From Haliclona indistincta (Eukaryota; Porifera; Demospongiae; Haplosclerida; Chalinidae), in the NCBI GenBank assembly GCA_964017065.1, contig OZ024785.1, positions 5,598,314-5,662,313 of the forward strand: a stretch of DNA of 64,000 nucleotides, written 5' to 3'. This document shows positions 10,150 to 23,900 of the stretch, in pieces; the first letter of the stretch is position 1; every line of letters starts with the position of its first letter. Made by a program: the position numbers and the translations under genes. The notes beneath the pieces are model-generated. The model was not told the origin of the DNA and ran no database searches. It saw only the letters and a program-made list of their open reading frames with translations.

Positions 10150-11090
10150 ATGATGATGCATTGCGTTAATCTTCTTATGAGTCGAAAATAATGCACTGTC
10201 CTCTGCATTCCACAACCGTTTCTTCTGCAGTCCCCACATGCTGTGACATACTTGAGTCCATGTTTTCGGCAAGAGCACAATTTTTTTCCACAAGGATTTC
10301 TTGAAGAAAGCTTGCATTTGCACCGTACAAATGTTAGTAGTGTTTCTGGTGCAGCAGCTATAAATTATGTCTGTAATTATTGGAGACAGGAGAGTGCCAT
10401 CAGAGTCAAGTGTCTAACCCCAATTCTGGGGATTCAATTGCACGTCTTAATGCATAAGCTTCTTCCAGAGGATGTGAGCCCTCAATTAAGCTATGATAAT
10501 GTGCTGCTCTCTCTGTAGGTGGTAGCTTCTGTGGGTCAATTTCTTTACTGGATGAAACCACTTCGCATACTGCAAAAAGTTTAACTGAGGAGCCATCTTG
10601 CTTACCACCATTATACTATAAAATACGAGCACCAGTTTTTCCGACTTCTTTAGCTGACGCGGTGACTTGAGAGCACATGTCTTCATTGATAAGTGATTCA
10701 ATCACTTATCAATGAAGATATCTGCTGCACCTCTGCATTGTCCTGATTCTTCTTGACGAGGCTTGTTTTGCCTTGTCCAAAGGTAGCAGAGGTTGAGTCA
10801 CATCCACTCCATGCATGTAGAAATAGGAGGTGAGATACTACTAAGGTTCCAGCTTTGGCAACCAAATCACGTATTCTCCAAACATGCAAGCGTTTCTTAG
10901 ATGTGCTCTTGGTTCAGAAAGAATATACACATCTGCCATGCTGTTTCTCCAGTGGTGCATTAGCAAAATGAACACATCTGTGTTGTCAGCAACCACATTG
11001 ACTTCCTGCCCATCAATTGCAATTTGAAGAGCACAATTAACAACTAAAGCGTCGACAACACCAGTAGAATTTACATGTGTACTGCCTGAC
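10150..11090 (-). pseudogene. Decayed transposon-associated gene
   Basis: Read across frames on the minus strand, the order is VVADNTDVFILLMHHW, then HAWSGCDSTSATFGQGKTS, then LPPTERAAHYHS, then RCKCKLSSRNPCGKKLCSCR with further Cys residues. This domain order (an aspartate-rich D.TD block, a GCDT/S..GKG block and a terminal Cys cluster) recurs in multicopy proteins of invertebrate genomes that I associate with mobile elements. The blocks lie in different frames with stops between them, so the gene is dead. A family name cannot be given from the sequence alone. Confidence 0.55.
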
Positions 11091-11123
11091 CATCAGATTT
11101 TAAGTAACGACTTAGCAGTAAGA

Positions 11124-11320
11124 TACCGTATAGCAGGAAATTTTTGCGGGAGAAAATTTTTGCAAATGCGCGAGATAGAGCATTATTTTTGCAAATCAGC
11201 ACTATTGCCCTATCTTTGTCAACAAAATCAAGAGTCATTCACAGATAATATTTTCGCTAATAGTAATACTGTAATTCGCGAAATGTTTTGCGAAAATTTT
11301 CTCCAGTGAAAATATTGTTA
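11124..11320. repeat. Remnant related to the TACCGTAT MITE
   Basis: It begins TACCGTATAGCAGGAAATTT and contains several GCGAAAATTTTC-type inverted motifs, like the full element at 19890-20497. The opposite end is not recognisable, so this is a truncated relative. From 11320 to 11976 no further gene is seen apart from a short (CA)n tract near 11478. Confidence 0.5.
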
Positions 11321-11976
11321 GAATAAAATGTTCCTGATTTGCATGAGCTTCCATGCATTCTATAACTTGACTATCAGCACATGCACATGCTTTATGGCTC
11401 TTTTCTCGTACTCACTGTCTTTGATTGATGGGCTTTGATAGCCATCATAAACAACAGAGCAAATGTTGTATTTAACACACACACACACACACATAGCCTA
11501 CACATTGTTTTACTACATCTCTATATGTCACTTTATATTCTCCCATTTCACTGGGTGAGAATCAGAGAATTGTGCATAATACATGACCACAAAGGAGTGG
11601 TCATGTAATATTATCCAGAAAATAACGAGCTAAGGTGCAAACTTACAAGATCTTGTTAACAAGCACCTCTGAAAAAACGAGTAACATTTTATTGCTTTTA
11701 AATAATTTTCCCCCAAAGTAGATTTAGGTCGATTTTGTATATGTAATTGAGTAAAACATTCCGCTTCTTTTGATACTAAAATTGTTACTATAATACCAAT
11801 CTCTTCCGCGTTTGACCAATTTTTAGCCTTCAACAGCCGTACTACTTTCAAAATTCTAGTTTACTGTTACACCTCTGAATTAGCAATCTTATCCTTAGAA
11901 ATGTGTTGGTGCAAATTTGCAAAAGCCATAATTATATAGTACCTATCATCTTTCATGCATTTAGGATATTTCTGCA

Positions 11977-14900
11977 ATGAGAAAAAGCAAGCCTCGGAGA
12001 GAGGAAGTCATGGTAAATACAATGCTATAGCCTGAGGTTAAAATTAATGAACTATTGTAATTATAAGGAGTGGATGGAATCTCAATATCCAGTGTTGGCC
12101 GAAGCCATCAAAACTACACAAACTGTCGATTCATTCCATCTTGCTGAAGAGAACAAACAAGAGTTCCCTCATGAAGATGTGAGATAATTTTAAATCACCT
12201 TTTGTTATTAAGTACATCATGTGCAACTTATCACACGTATAGGCTCTCAAAGTAACAGAAGAGATGGCCACCAAGTTATTGAGCAATGACATTGAAGTTC
12301 TGTCATATCTCAAGTCCATGTTCTTTTGTGTGACTCCTGAATCACTGACTCCACTAGCAGCTTTGATGTATCAAGAACTTGAGAAGACATGGACTTGCGA
12401 ACTTGCCCATGGAACAGAGAACTTGCAATTGCGTATGGTGTTTCAATATGAAGATGAAGAGAAGGTTCTACACAAATTAATATTGTTGTAATGTGCATGA
12501 CACTTGTACATTGGCAGGTCATCCGACTCTGCATTTGTCTATTTGTGAGAGGGCTACTTAACAAAGAAGCTGAACAGATTTGTATTGAAAGTGATAAAAA
12601 GGTGTTTCATTGTATGCTATCGTTAATGCCACAATCTCATTTGCCAATCTTTGTAGAGACAGAGAATTCAAGAGACAATGAAAGACATGATCAAAAAGGA
12701 ACTGAAAGTAACTTGTGCTCTTGATTTTAAAACAATCACTTTCAATTTTCATAGGGAGCTCCAAAGCAGTTGCTTGCAGCATCTGAAGATGTGCAACGAT
12801 CACTCTATAGTGCATATCGTGGCTGGAGGGAGATCCCACAAACTGATGTGAGAATATGATACCAAACTTACGTTCATGCTCTGTGTGTGTATAGGCTGAA
12901 CACATCACTGAAGCAATGGTGAAACACTTGACAGGAAGTGACGAAGAGAGAAAAGCATATTTGGCATCGATGTACTTTTCACTTAATCATCAAGCACTGC
13001 TTCCACTGGCAATTGCAATGTTTCAAAAGTACCGAAAAATATGTCCACTAGAGCTGTTGAAAGGGGACCAGAACGAAGAGTGGAATGTGAGTGACTAAAT
13101 AAAACACAATAATTGTACGTGTTAATTATTTCATTATAGCCAAAGTTTCTGGGAAGAGCGTTATTCAGACGAAATCTTCTGTCCAAAGAAGAATATGACA
13201 AGTTCAACACAAAGGTTAGAAACATACTGGTATTTATGACCTTGAATTGTGCTGCTCATTTACAATAGCTGACACCTGAAGAACTGGATGGTAGAAACAA
13301 GCTGGTAATGCATACAATATTTACTACTAGTACATAAGCATGCATCTTGAACTGATACAGAGAAGGGAATTTGAGGTACATAATTTGGAAGTGATCTTTG
13401 ATAAGGTATGGGAGGAGGAACCATATGGCTATGATTTACTGGATTACCAAAGATGCCAAATGCCATATGATGATGTAAGAACAACACATTTCGTTATGCA
13501 ATATCCATACTCATGAACAATGTAGGCTGTTGCTGTTTCAAAATTAATGTTACCACTTTTGAAAGGAACTGCAGACCAGAGAAAGGTTTATCTGAAGACA
13601 ATGAATAATCTCTCGAATTGGGTGCTCGGAGACATTGATGGTACCAAAAATAACATTCATCTTGCATTAATTCACATTGCATTCAGTGGCAGCATTAACA
13701 AAAATGTACTTGCCTGGTCATGATCCTATTGGAGAATATAACAATGTAGCTGTCCTCATGTGTCAACAGTACATGGACCAGTTCCCAGACTTATACAGCG
13801 AGTTGGAAACAACTATTTCCCCACAGTACATTGTCAGTAATTTTAATGTGTAATATCCTTATTATTGCCTATTATTCTATTATAGCACCTATTCGTGAAG
13901 AGCTTGTGGCAGCAGAATGTTTTGAGTGAAGTAGCTATTAGCTTCTATATTAAATCTATTTCGTGTCATCAAATAGATAAGTCTGATAAGCAGACCTTTT
14001 CTCATGGTCTTATACCTCTGCTTTTTTCATTGGTATGTAAAACTGTAGCAGACGTGCAATAATGCTCAATCTTTCACCATAGCCCACCACAGTGTATATG
14101 CCTGCAATTGTCAGCACTAAAGCTAGTGATTTCTCAACAAGTGTTTGGATTCAGCCATCTCATTATCGCAACTTCATGCGGAGAATCCTTGTTCCTGCAG
14201 CGATAAAGAGAGAAGAACAATCTCACCCAAAGAATGAAGCACCTTTTCAAGTTTTGGTGAAATCACTAAGAAATTACCAATTCTCAGGCAAGAAGGTACA
14301 ACTAGTACTGAATATACATACACTGTAAGTATCTGTTCTCACAAGGTTGAGCTCATACTGGATATTATACTACCTGATCAACCACAGTTGGATTACGACT
14401 CAGTTCCTTTATACATTTTAGCTGCTCGCAGAGGTTCGCGTTTTATCAATGTTGCTTTCAGACTTTTGGAATATCTGAACAAACATAACTCCATGAGTTC
14501 AAGAGTGACACAGCTGATAGAAGATGATACTATTGATGACCGCACAGTAAGTCTTTTGAACATAATTATGTACGATGCTGATTATGCTTGCAGGTAGCAA
14601 ATATAATGAACAGGGTGATTGATTCTGAAGCAATTGCATTTAGTGACAGTGAACAATTCGAATTGGTTAAATCTTGTTTCCAGTATACTGGCAAAGGCAG
14701 TCGCTCACGCACTGCAGTATTTCTATGGGATTGTTATTCAGATCATCTGAAATTCTATAAATTGGTATGAATTCACTCATACCTGAGACTCTTTACATTT
14801 TTGCTTTTCAGCTGTCTGCTGCAGAAAATGAAGATGTTCCATTTGCTATACTAGAAGAGTTGAACATTGATCTCCACTCACTCACTAAGGCCGAAAAAGC

Positions 14901-17698
14901 CAACAAATATTCACTCCATGCTGCTGCTGAAAAGGGTTACACAAAATTTATTGGGCTAGCATTGGAAAAAGGCTTTACAAAACTATTGAGATATAAGAAT
15001 GATAAGAAACAGTATCCAGTGGAAGTTGCCTTAGAGCAAGAACACTATGGCACTGCAGCAGTGCTGCTGAGAGCCATGAATGACAGGTGAGCAGTATAAA
15101 CAAACTCTTAAATAAACATAACTTGTATGGGCTCTGTGTATATGACTGATAGCTAATGATTTCTGTTTGAGAGAATTAGAAGAATTTCACTGATTAGTAA
15201 CCACAGATTCTTTACTGTGTCACTTTTAAATTACTGGTTTTACATCATTGTTTCTTTGCAGCAAACTTTGTCTTGCTGAGTCCAGTCAAGATACCAACAG
15301 TACAGACGGTATTGCTGCAGAACCAAGAGTCAATTTCAGAAAGCTGTTAACATTGGATCGTCTAAAAGAGTTAGCAAATATGTTTGAGTCATTGGACGAT
15401 GACTCCGAACGTGCAGATATGGTACACAAGAGAGAAGCTGTGAGTTAATGATATCTTCTCATGCACTGATATGTAGCACATTTTGTCACAGCTCCAGGAG
15501 TGTGTAGTGGCTATTCTGGACTCTACAGTAGACCGTGATAGTTGTATGGACTGTTATGACTTGCTAGAGGTTTATAATGAAAGCAGTCCTGACAATAGTT
15601 TGGGCTTTAAGTGTCCCTCTATTGAACTTATCATGACAAATCAGAAATATCCCCAGGTAACCACACAAATAACGCTGTGTTTCTAGTGATAATATGTGTA
15701 TTACTAGTTCAAGGCCATCATTGATCATGAAAGTTTTCAATCTCTTGTAAATTGCAAATGGAAAATATACGGTCAAAAACTATTCCTGTAAGTACACAAT
15801 GCCGGTCTATTACAAATTTAATATAATGGCATTTTTCTCTGATAGACTATACTTTGTGACATATTTGTTTTTCCTGGCATTACTAACAACTACATTTGTT
15901 CTTGGAGCCACCAAAGCTGGTAGCCCATCTGAGTATAACCAGCCATTGGATTGGTTCAGACTGTTCTGTGAGATTGTGGTCTTGTTGCTGATTATTGTTG
16001 ACATCATGCTTGAAATAAATCAGTTCTAGTAAGGAGTCTAATAAAATTAATTATAGTATCATTGGAACATGTACATATGATGTGCATCTTATTCTATAGC
16101 CACACTGTGAGTAGTCTATTTAAAATAGAATGGACTCTGCGTCATTGTGTGTGTCGTCGTTCATTTAAAAAATGGACGGTGTATTTTACTGATTGGACTA
16201 ACTGGCTCGATGGTCTTGCCATTTTGCTGACACTATTGGTTATACCATTTCGAATTGCTGATCTTGATGAGCAGTGGGTGTTTGTGGCTCTGGCATACAT
16301 TTTACACTGTTTAAGAGTATTTAAGTATGCCATCATCATATCGTAAGTTAAATTTCAAATTGTTCATGAAACAAATGTGTTCTTGAATTCACACATAATA
16401 GGTCTTTTGCAGTTTATGTGAAGATACTTTTTCAGATAATCAAACGTGACATCGTACAGTTCTTGGCAGTATTCCTAGTTGTAACAATTTCATTTGGAGG
16501 TGGATTATACTTTTCCTTGAGAGCAGACACTTGCAGACTAGCTGATCAAACGACAACTGATGAAGTTGGACTAAACTTCACTCCTGCAATCAACACCAGT
16601 TTCTGTCTACATCCTGATGAAACAAGGTGAGGATACTACCAGGTTTAGTATGTGTTGATAAACTTACATACAGTCAAATATACCTGTCGTGGTTCACTGG
16701 AATACGTCTGCTTATTGAGGGAAATGTTATCAACCCATATATTTTTGGAGATCGAGGATTCTGGCAAGTTTTTTATTATCAAGTTACCCATAATGATCAT
16801 ATTCTTTGTCCTTCAGGTGGTTTAGTGTTATAATCTACATGGTGTTCCTGTTCTTGGTGGCAGTAATAATGCTCAACCTGCTTATTGCTCAGTTCAGTAA
16901 GAGCTATGAAGAGATTACTAGGACTGCCAGACAGACAATCACTCCTGACCGAGCCAAGATTCTTGTTAAACAGCAATCGACACCCTCATGGGCCGAATTC
17001 TTTTGTGTGAGACAAAAATACATGAGATAATAATTATGTACACATGTTATTTTACAATTTCCTGTTTGTTTCGTTATAGCGGTTGGTAATACGACAGTGG
17101 AGGATAAAGCTCATGCCTGCATCAGATCTGTATCGTTCCTTTACACTATACAAGAAAAGCGATGATGGTTAGTTAACAAATTTTTAGTTACAAGGACAGG
17201 AATAGCACCATGTAATATTGTTAGCCAGCTAGCTAGTCTTTTCTTTTATCTCTTTCACTTTTAAACTTTAAATAACTATGTAGAAAATGTCAACGATTTG
17301 AGAAAAATTCGCAAGCAGCTCTTATCATCAACTAGTACAGAACAGAAACAATTCAGAGGTGAACTATACTATGTGGACAAGTTTTGATCTCACTTTCTCT
17401 CTGGTATTCTTCAGAGTTACGAGGACAATTGAAAGAAGTCAAAGCCGATATTGCAAAGAGCACCAAAGAGCAAGTTACTACTACTTGTTTAAGAGAAGAG
17501 ATGAATAAGCAAGCAGCACAAATATTAGAGACCGTGCAATCTGAGGTCAATAAGCAAGCAGCACAAATACAGCAGACTGTCCAGTCTGACTTGAGTAGTC
17601 AGAGTGAAGTGGTCAAGGAGCTACAGAGTGAAGTGAGAAGTATAGCAGCACATCTTGGAGAGGTGAAGGATATGCTCCAACGAGTGTTACCAAAATGA
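11977..17698 (+). CDS. Ankyrin/TRP-like six-transmembrane cation channel, 27 exons
   Basis: A spliced model of 27 exons gives 1,332 residues with every junction in phase. The exons are 11977-12012, 12068-12178, 12243-12437, 12518-12601, 12755-12847, 12895-13086, 13140-13214, 13269-13304, 13361-13474, 13526-13640, 13693-13832, 13886-14032, 14083-14295, 14346-14546, 14594-14764, 14812-15086, 15262-15439, 15492-15656, 15708-15787, 15846-16028, 16100-16342, 16402-16626, 16674-16763, 16817-17006, 17080-17167, 17284-17358 and 17415-17698. The first ~850 residues are cytosolic, helical and repeat-like; ankyrin-type text (LHAAAEKGYTKF) lies near residues 690-730. Six hydrophobic segments follow, from about 876 to 1150. 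A pore-loop candidate (YLSWFTGIRLLIEGN) sits before the last one, which contains MLNLLIAQF as in TRP channels. The C-terminus (~1240-1332) is a coiled coil suited to tetramer assembly. The exact TRP subfamily is not assignable, and the short first exon is the weakest part. Confidence 0.8.
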
Positions 17699-17947
17699 AA
17701 GCCCGTATATATTGAAACTTTTTTATACTAGCTAGTTGTTTGAAGTACACGTGTAGTATCGAAGTAGTTGCTGAACTGTAGAGTAGATTACACTATGTAG
17801 GATAGTAGAGTAGATTACACTATGTATAGGACTGTAGAGTAGATTTAGATGTCTCCCTTTTAGAGTTGCTTTTAGTTATCACATTATGATGTACACATTT
17901 TTGTCTCAATAATAATTATTATACAATGCTGCATCTTGTTTGTTTTA

Positions 17948-20900
17948 TTAAGTATCCATGTTGAGTAGAGTGGACGAGAGCTGATGAAGATCTAGCAATA
18001 CTTGCTGCATATCTGCGCAACAGAAGTATATAACACTACAATAGATTAGCTGATCGAGAGTATACCTTGAGCAGACATTGCTTGTGTTTCATCCGCACAA
18101 TGAGGATTTGCCGGCTTATTTTCTCTCCCACACAAAACAATATTGTGTGATGGTGTTGCCTCGATGTTCTCCTTGTCAGCAGTGAAGGTTTCTGTGACAG
18201 CTTCGTCCTCTTCCTCTACTCTCAATTTTACAGTGGATGATGAGCGAATTGATCTAGGCTGGTCAGATCCAAGAGCAATACCTTTTTGCCGTAGTGTTGT
18301 CTATAAAAGCAGAAGCAATGTGATACAAACTAATCTCACAGTACATGTGTGGTGAAGGGATACTGACCATTAGTAAGTTACGCTCCACTTGAACAGAATG
18401 TAGCTTTTTCCGACACACGTCCAACTCATGCTCAACCTGCATGCATGAGAAATGTGTAAAAACAGGTATAATGGAACACAACAAGCAGTTACCTGTGCTT
18501 TGCTGAGCTCCACAGCCTCTACTGCTCTCTCCTTATCTCTCTCAGCTTGCTGCTGAAGATGCTGCAGTTGAACAGCAGTCTTGGCTTGCTCTCTCCTTGC
18601 TACTTCCAACAAGCTCTCCATTTTTCTGAATCCCTCTCGAGCTTTCTCACTCTCCTCTTCCAGAGCCAACTGCAATCCTTGAGACACAAAACACAAGCTA
18701 GTGTCATAGATTTTATGCTAGCATTATGTAATACACTCACATGCGTGTGTGCTTAACACAAAGGCGCATGCACAGCATCATACTAGCTTTTGTGACATGA
18801 ATCATTCATTGAAAATTCAGTATACATAGTAGTGTGTGTAGGTAGCTGCAATGTAAACTATTGATTATACACTCACTCACTCTGTTCACAGCTAGCTTCC
18901 ATTTCTCTGATTACTTCCTCCAGTTGGCTGCACCTGGCTGCCAGTGCCTCTCTCTGTTCTCTCTCCTGGTGCATACACTGCACAGCTGAGCTCAACTGGT
19001 CTGCAGAGGTCTGATTCTCTTGTGTCAGACGATCTATTCTACTTTGCATTACCAGCAGTTTTTCTGCATCTAAAAATCCACATAATACCACATAGTGTGA
19101 GAGCATTTCCTACATACGTGATTTTTTCATGGACTCCAGTTTTTGGTGGAAGCTCTGCGAAGCTTGGTTCAGTCTTCGAACCAGTCTGTCCCTCTCTGAT
19201 TCTAAGGCAGAACATTCTTGCACTAACCTAGGATGACTTAACCTAAACAGGAAAGAGTTAATGAGGTGGAAAGGATGTAAATAACTACAATTTGGATATA
19301 GGACATCCAAAATAACTATAGCAACGCAAAACGATAATCAAATTGACCTTATGATTACAAGAATAGATAGTAACATTTCCTGTAAACGCTATTTTTGAAA
19401 AATGGTTGTTCGCCTCACCTGGTTAGTTCGGTAACAGTAGTTTGTGATGAAGCACTGCTGTCATTTCTGCTGTCTGTCTGAACACATTGGTCAGCGGTGT
19501 TCTTTGGTGTCTGCTGTGACAGCCAGACAGCACCTTGGCTGCTGAGGCAAGCTACAAGAGACACAAAAAGACTTTAAAATGCCTGAGTTTAGTGTGGGCT
19601 GCCCTTTGTACTGTACATGCATGGGCATATGCAATCCTATAAATATCAAAGGCTTCCAACATTCCCTGATAGTAAACACAGTGATTAGTGGTAGGACTTG
19701 TATATACAGAGCTCCACAGGCACAGTGAATGGGCAGCATCAATTTGTCAAAGCACAATGGCTTTTGACCGCTCTGATGAGGTGATTGCTGAACACTAAGC
19801 TCTGCACTATCTATACACATACTGTACATACAACTATGCATAATACATAAAGAATACATACAAACACACAAACAAACTATTAATTTATTTACCGTATGGC
19901 AGGAAACTTTCGTGGGAAAAATTTAGTGTTGTACCTATACACAGTATATTGCATATACAGTAATATACCGATAATAATTATAGGCACACAACATCGCCGA
20001 TATTGAACCGATACAGATATTATTTTTACGTATGTGCAAAATGTCATAAAAATGGCTACACGTAGGAGTCCTACTATGAAGGCACTTTTGCATCGATTCT
20101 GTTAAAGCAGACATCGCTGATGAAAAGAGAAACAGGGTTATAGCTGAAAAAGTGGAAATGCTATTTTAGAAGAAGAACTTGCAGTTACTGAATTTTGAGT
20201 ATTAATTTTTAAAATAAAAAAAATTTGGTCCAGACTATCTACATTTAAATTGCCTACAACCAAACCTTGCCTATAGTACAAATAATAGGTACCTATACAG
20301 ATACAGATACTAGTATACTCATCATAGGTACAACACTAATAAAAAATTATCACAAATTTCACGTATTCTATCTGTGAATGTCTTGTTTTAGTGACAAAGT
20401 ATGACAAAAATAGGCTATTCAGGAGAATTTGAATAGGAGAATTTCTCCATTTAAAAAGTGATAATTTTCTGCCGCGAAACTTTCTGGCTATACGGTATCA
20501 CTCACCATTCAATGTCTGTGCTCTCCCACAGGCTCGCCCAATTCTTGTCTCCAGCTCAAGCAAACGAGGCTTGACTACATTACAGGCAAAGTTCTCCATC
20601 TGATTCGGGAGGGAGTCAATCTGCCTCATCTGGTCAGCAATGCGAGCAAGCAGAGCAGATTGACTACACAGCTTGTCTCGGAACTGATCAATAACAGCAG
20701 CGTTCTGTTTGACAGTGAGCTGGGAGTCCTGCATGAAGGAGTCAGAGTGGAGTGAATACCTTCAGGTGATTATCTGTGTCAGAGGTAGCTATGTAAACTC
20801 TGAAGCACCCACACAAGCACAGGCACGCATACTGTATATCATAACCATGATGTCACTTCAAAGGCATCCTGTCAATACTGGGTACTGTCGCCATAGAGAT

Positions 20901-23900
20901 GAACCCTCCATGATCAAAGACAAGCGTCATGCAGCATGCAAATTTGACAAAAGTAATAAACTATGCAATTAGCATCAAGCTACTTTTTACTCACATCGAG
21001 TTTTTGTCTGAGCAGTAGTTTCTCAGCGCTCTCGGCTTTCTTTGCCAGTGACAGCACTTCCTTCTCGCGTGTGATTCTCTCAACATCTGACATTGCTGCA
21101 GTAATCTTGAGAAGGCAAAAGGGAAACAGTAGTTAAAAAGAAGCCTCTAACTCAACAACACTGAACACAAATATCCTTTTATCTCATTATTTAGAGAACA
21201 TTAAAGTTACTGTTATGCTACTAATACATGTATAAGTCAGTTTAAAGCTGCTAATATTATATTGAAGCTACTATTACTATGATAGAAGCTATGATAGAAG
21301 CTACTATTACTATGATAGAAGCTACTATTACTACGATAGAAGTCTAATACTAGATGAAGCTACTATTACTACGATAGAAGTCTGATACTAGATAAAGCTT
21401 CTATTACTACGATAGAAGTCTGATACTAGATAAAGCTTCTATTACTACGATAGAAGTCTGACACTAGATGAAGCTACTATTACTATGATAGAAGTCTGAT
21501 ACTAGATGAAGCTACTATTACTACGATAGAAGTCTGACACTAGATAAAGCTTCTATTACTACGATAGAAGTCTGACACTAGATGAAGCTACTATTACTAT
21601 GATAGAAGTCTGATACTAGATGAAGCTACTATTTCTATGATAGAAGCTACTATTACTATGATAGAAGCTACTATTACTATGATAGAAGCTACTATTACTA
21701 TGATAGAAGCTACTATTACTATGATAGAAGCTACTATTACTATGATAGAAGCTACTATTGCTATGATAGAAGCTACTATTACTATGATAGAAGCTAATAT
21801 TTCTATGGTGAAGCTATAATAGAACTCTGAAACCATTACTAGATAGCTACCAGAGAAATCTGATCAAAGAAGAGTAGCTAGGTGACAAATAAGGTAACCT
21901 AAAAGTAGACTGACATCATGATAAAAGGTAGAACACCAGAACCAGAGGTGACTATGACTATGGTATGGTGTCAATGGTATGAACGTGTGAGTCAGTTGGA
22001 TACAGGATTGAGGTCAAGCATGATCACAATTATCATGCATCATCGACTAGTGGATGACCCAAGCAACACAATTTATCATCATGATAATGATGTCTAGGAG
22101 ACCATGCCTTACTTGTTGCTGGCAGGAATGCTGAATTCTGTGTTGTTCAGTTTCGCTGGTTTTTAGTTTGACCAGTAATTCAAACACCTTTGTCCTCCAG
22201 CGAGACAGCAGAGTGTGCAACTGGTTAGATCCGAGAGGCCCTGCCTCCTCTTGTGAGCAATGCTGTAGCAATAAAAATGTTAGAGTCAGTAGCTAATTAT
22301 CCTAATGCACAAACTCGCATATGAATATTATTATACTGATTAGCACGAATAATATGATTATCATTAAAACTGTATCCCAAAATTAAAAATCATTTTAAGT
22401 ACTAGTGTAGGTGCAGTGACGTGAAGGCTTATGTGACACTATAATCCACAGAATAGTGGGGAAATGGAGAAGAATCATAAGTTCCGGACCTTAACAAATG
22501 ATAACAACCACAAACTCAGGTTGTTGATGTCTACTGTAACAATGGCTGAGCAGATATGCTAACCCCTGGTCAGGGACGAAATATTCCCCGAAACCTTTTC
22601 ATACATGTGTGCCCATCATATGACAGGAGAGGGATCTTTGCTAACCTTGGCTAGTTCAACTTCCTGAATGTTGAGTATCTGTGTGAGAGATTCTGACCTC
22701 ACTCTCACCAGTTCTGCTTCCGTGATCAAGAGCTGATTCTCCCGTTGCAACTCCTGCACAAAAATCATCGAAAAAGAATGCACCTAAACTGCTCCTTAAT
22801 TCTCATCGAGGTCAAAAATACTATTATTTAAAACACATTCCTGAGCAACAGGATGATGCCACAATAATTCAACACTGAAATTACTGCATGATCTGATTAT
22901 ACCATTTTAATTTTTTTCCCAAAAATTCTCAAGAGAATTTGTAATCCATCTATGGTGTCTTCAGAATGGTGGGACAAAGAGAGGACAGCATACTTTTACC
23001 AGAACACAGTTGCTACATGGTTCATGAAGACATACAAGTAGATGCTTACTGTGTGTGCCTAGTCATATAAAAATTATAACTGCATACCTGGACTTTCTGT
23101 TGCAGTGCTGTTTTCTCCTGGTGCAAATTCGGCCCTCTTGAGTTGCTGGGCAGGTCAGTCGCTCCGACATACTGTTGAAACTGACTTAGCTTGTGGTTAG
23201 TATGATCGAGCCTTTCCTGTAAAGCGCTATGGAAGAGACATCATCATGACATAACTAAGTGAAGGCATTCCACAGGAGCATGATAGTTACACAATCGATT
23301 TACATACAAATGGATACAGCTTCATTGAACCACTTGTTTACCTCATTTCTTTGGTTTTAATCTGAATATCATCGTTCAGCTGTTGTTGTTGATCTTTCAG
23401 CTCTAAACTGACCTCATCGATTCGCTCTCTCAGAACAGCTCTCTCATCTTCACACAGCTTCAGGCGCTCTGCTATCACGGACACTTGACTCTCACAGTGC
23501 TCTTTCAACTGCCTTTCTCTAGTGAGCCAGGTCTTCTCTGCCTCTTCTCGTTCATTGCAAACAGACTGCAGCTGGATAGCCAACTCTTGAGAACACCTAT
23601 ACAATTCAAAAAGTGTGCAATTCATCAAGTTTGTATACGCTAGTCTGTCTTTGACCTGTTTGCTTGTTGTAATTCAATCTGTCCACAATCCTGAATGTGT
23701 GTCAGAGCTGCTTCGTACTTTGACTGCATCTCACGACAGTGGATATCGCGGTCATGAGCGGCAGTAGAGACAGAATGCTTGAGAGTGACCACTTGCTCAA
23801 GAAGCTGTCTCTTGTCGCTCTCTAGCGCGGCAACCCTGGACTGCAGCAACTCAACCAATTGCAACTTGCTATCAGCACCAGGAGTACAGCGAGCGACGTT

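Noticed and set aside
21260..21830. CRISPR-like regular repeats
   Set aside because: Contiguous minisatellite without unique spacers, in an intron of a eukaryotic gene.
21597..21836. Open frames of repeated MIEATIT or IIVIVAS peptides
   Set aside because: By-products of a 21-bp tandem repeat in an intron.
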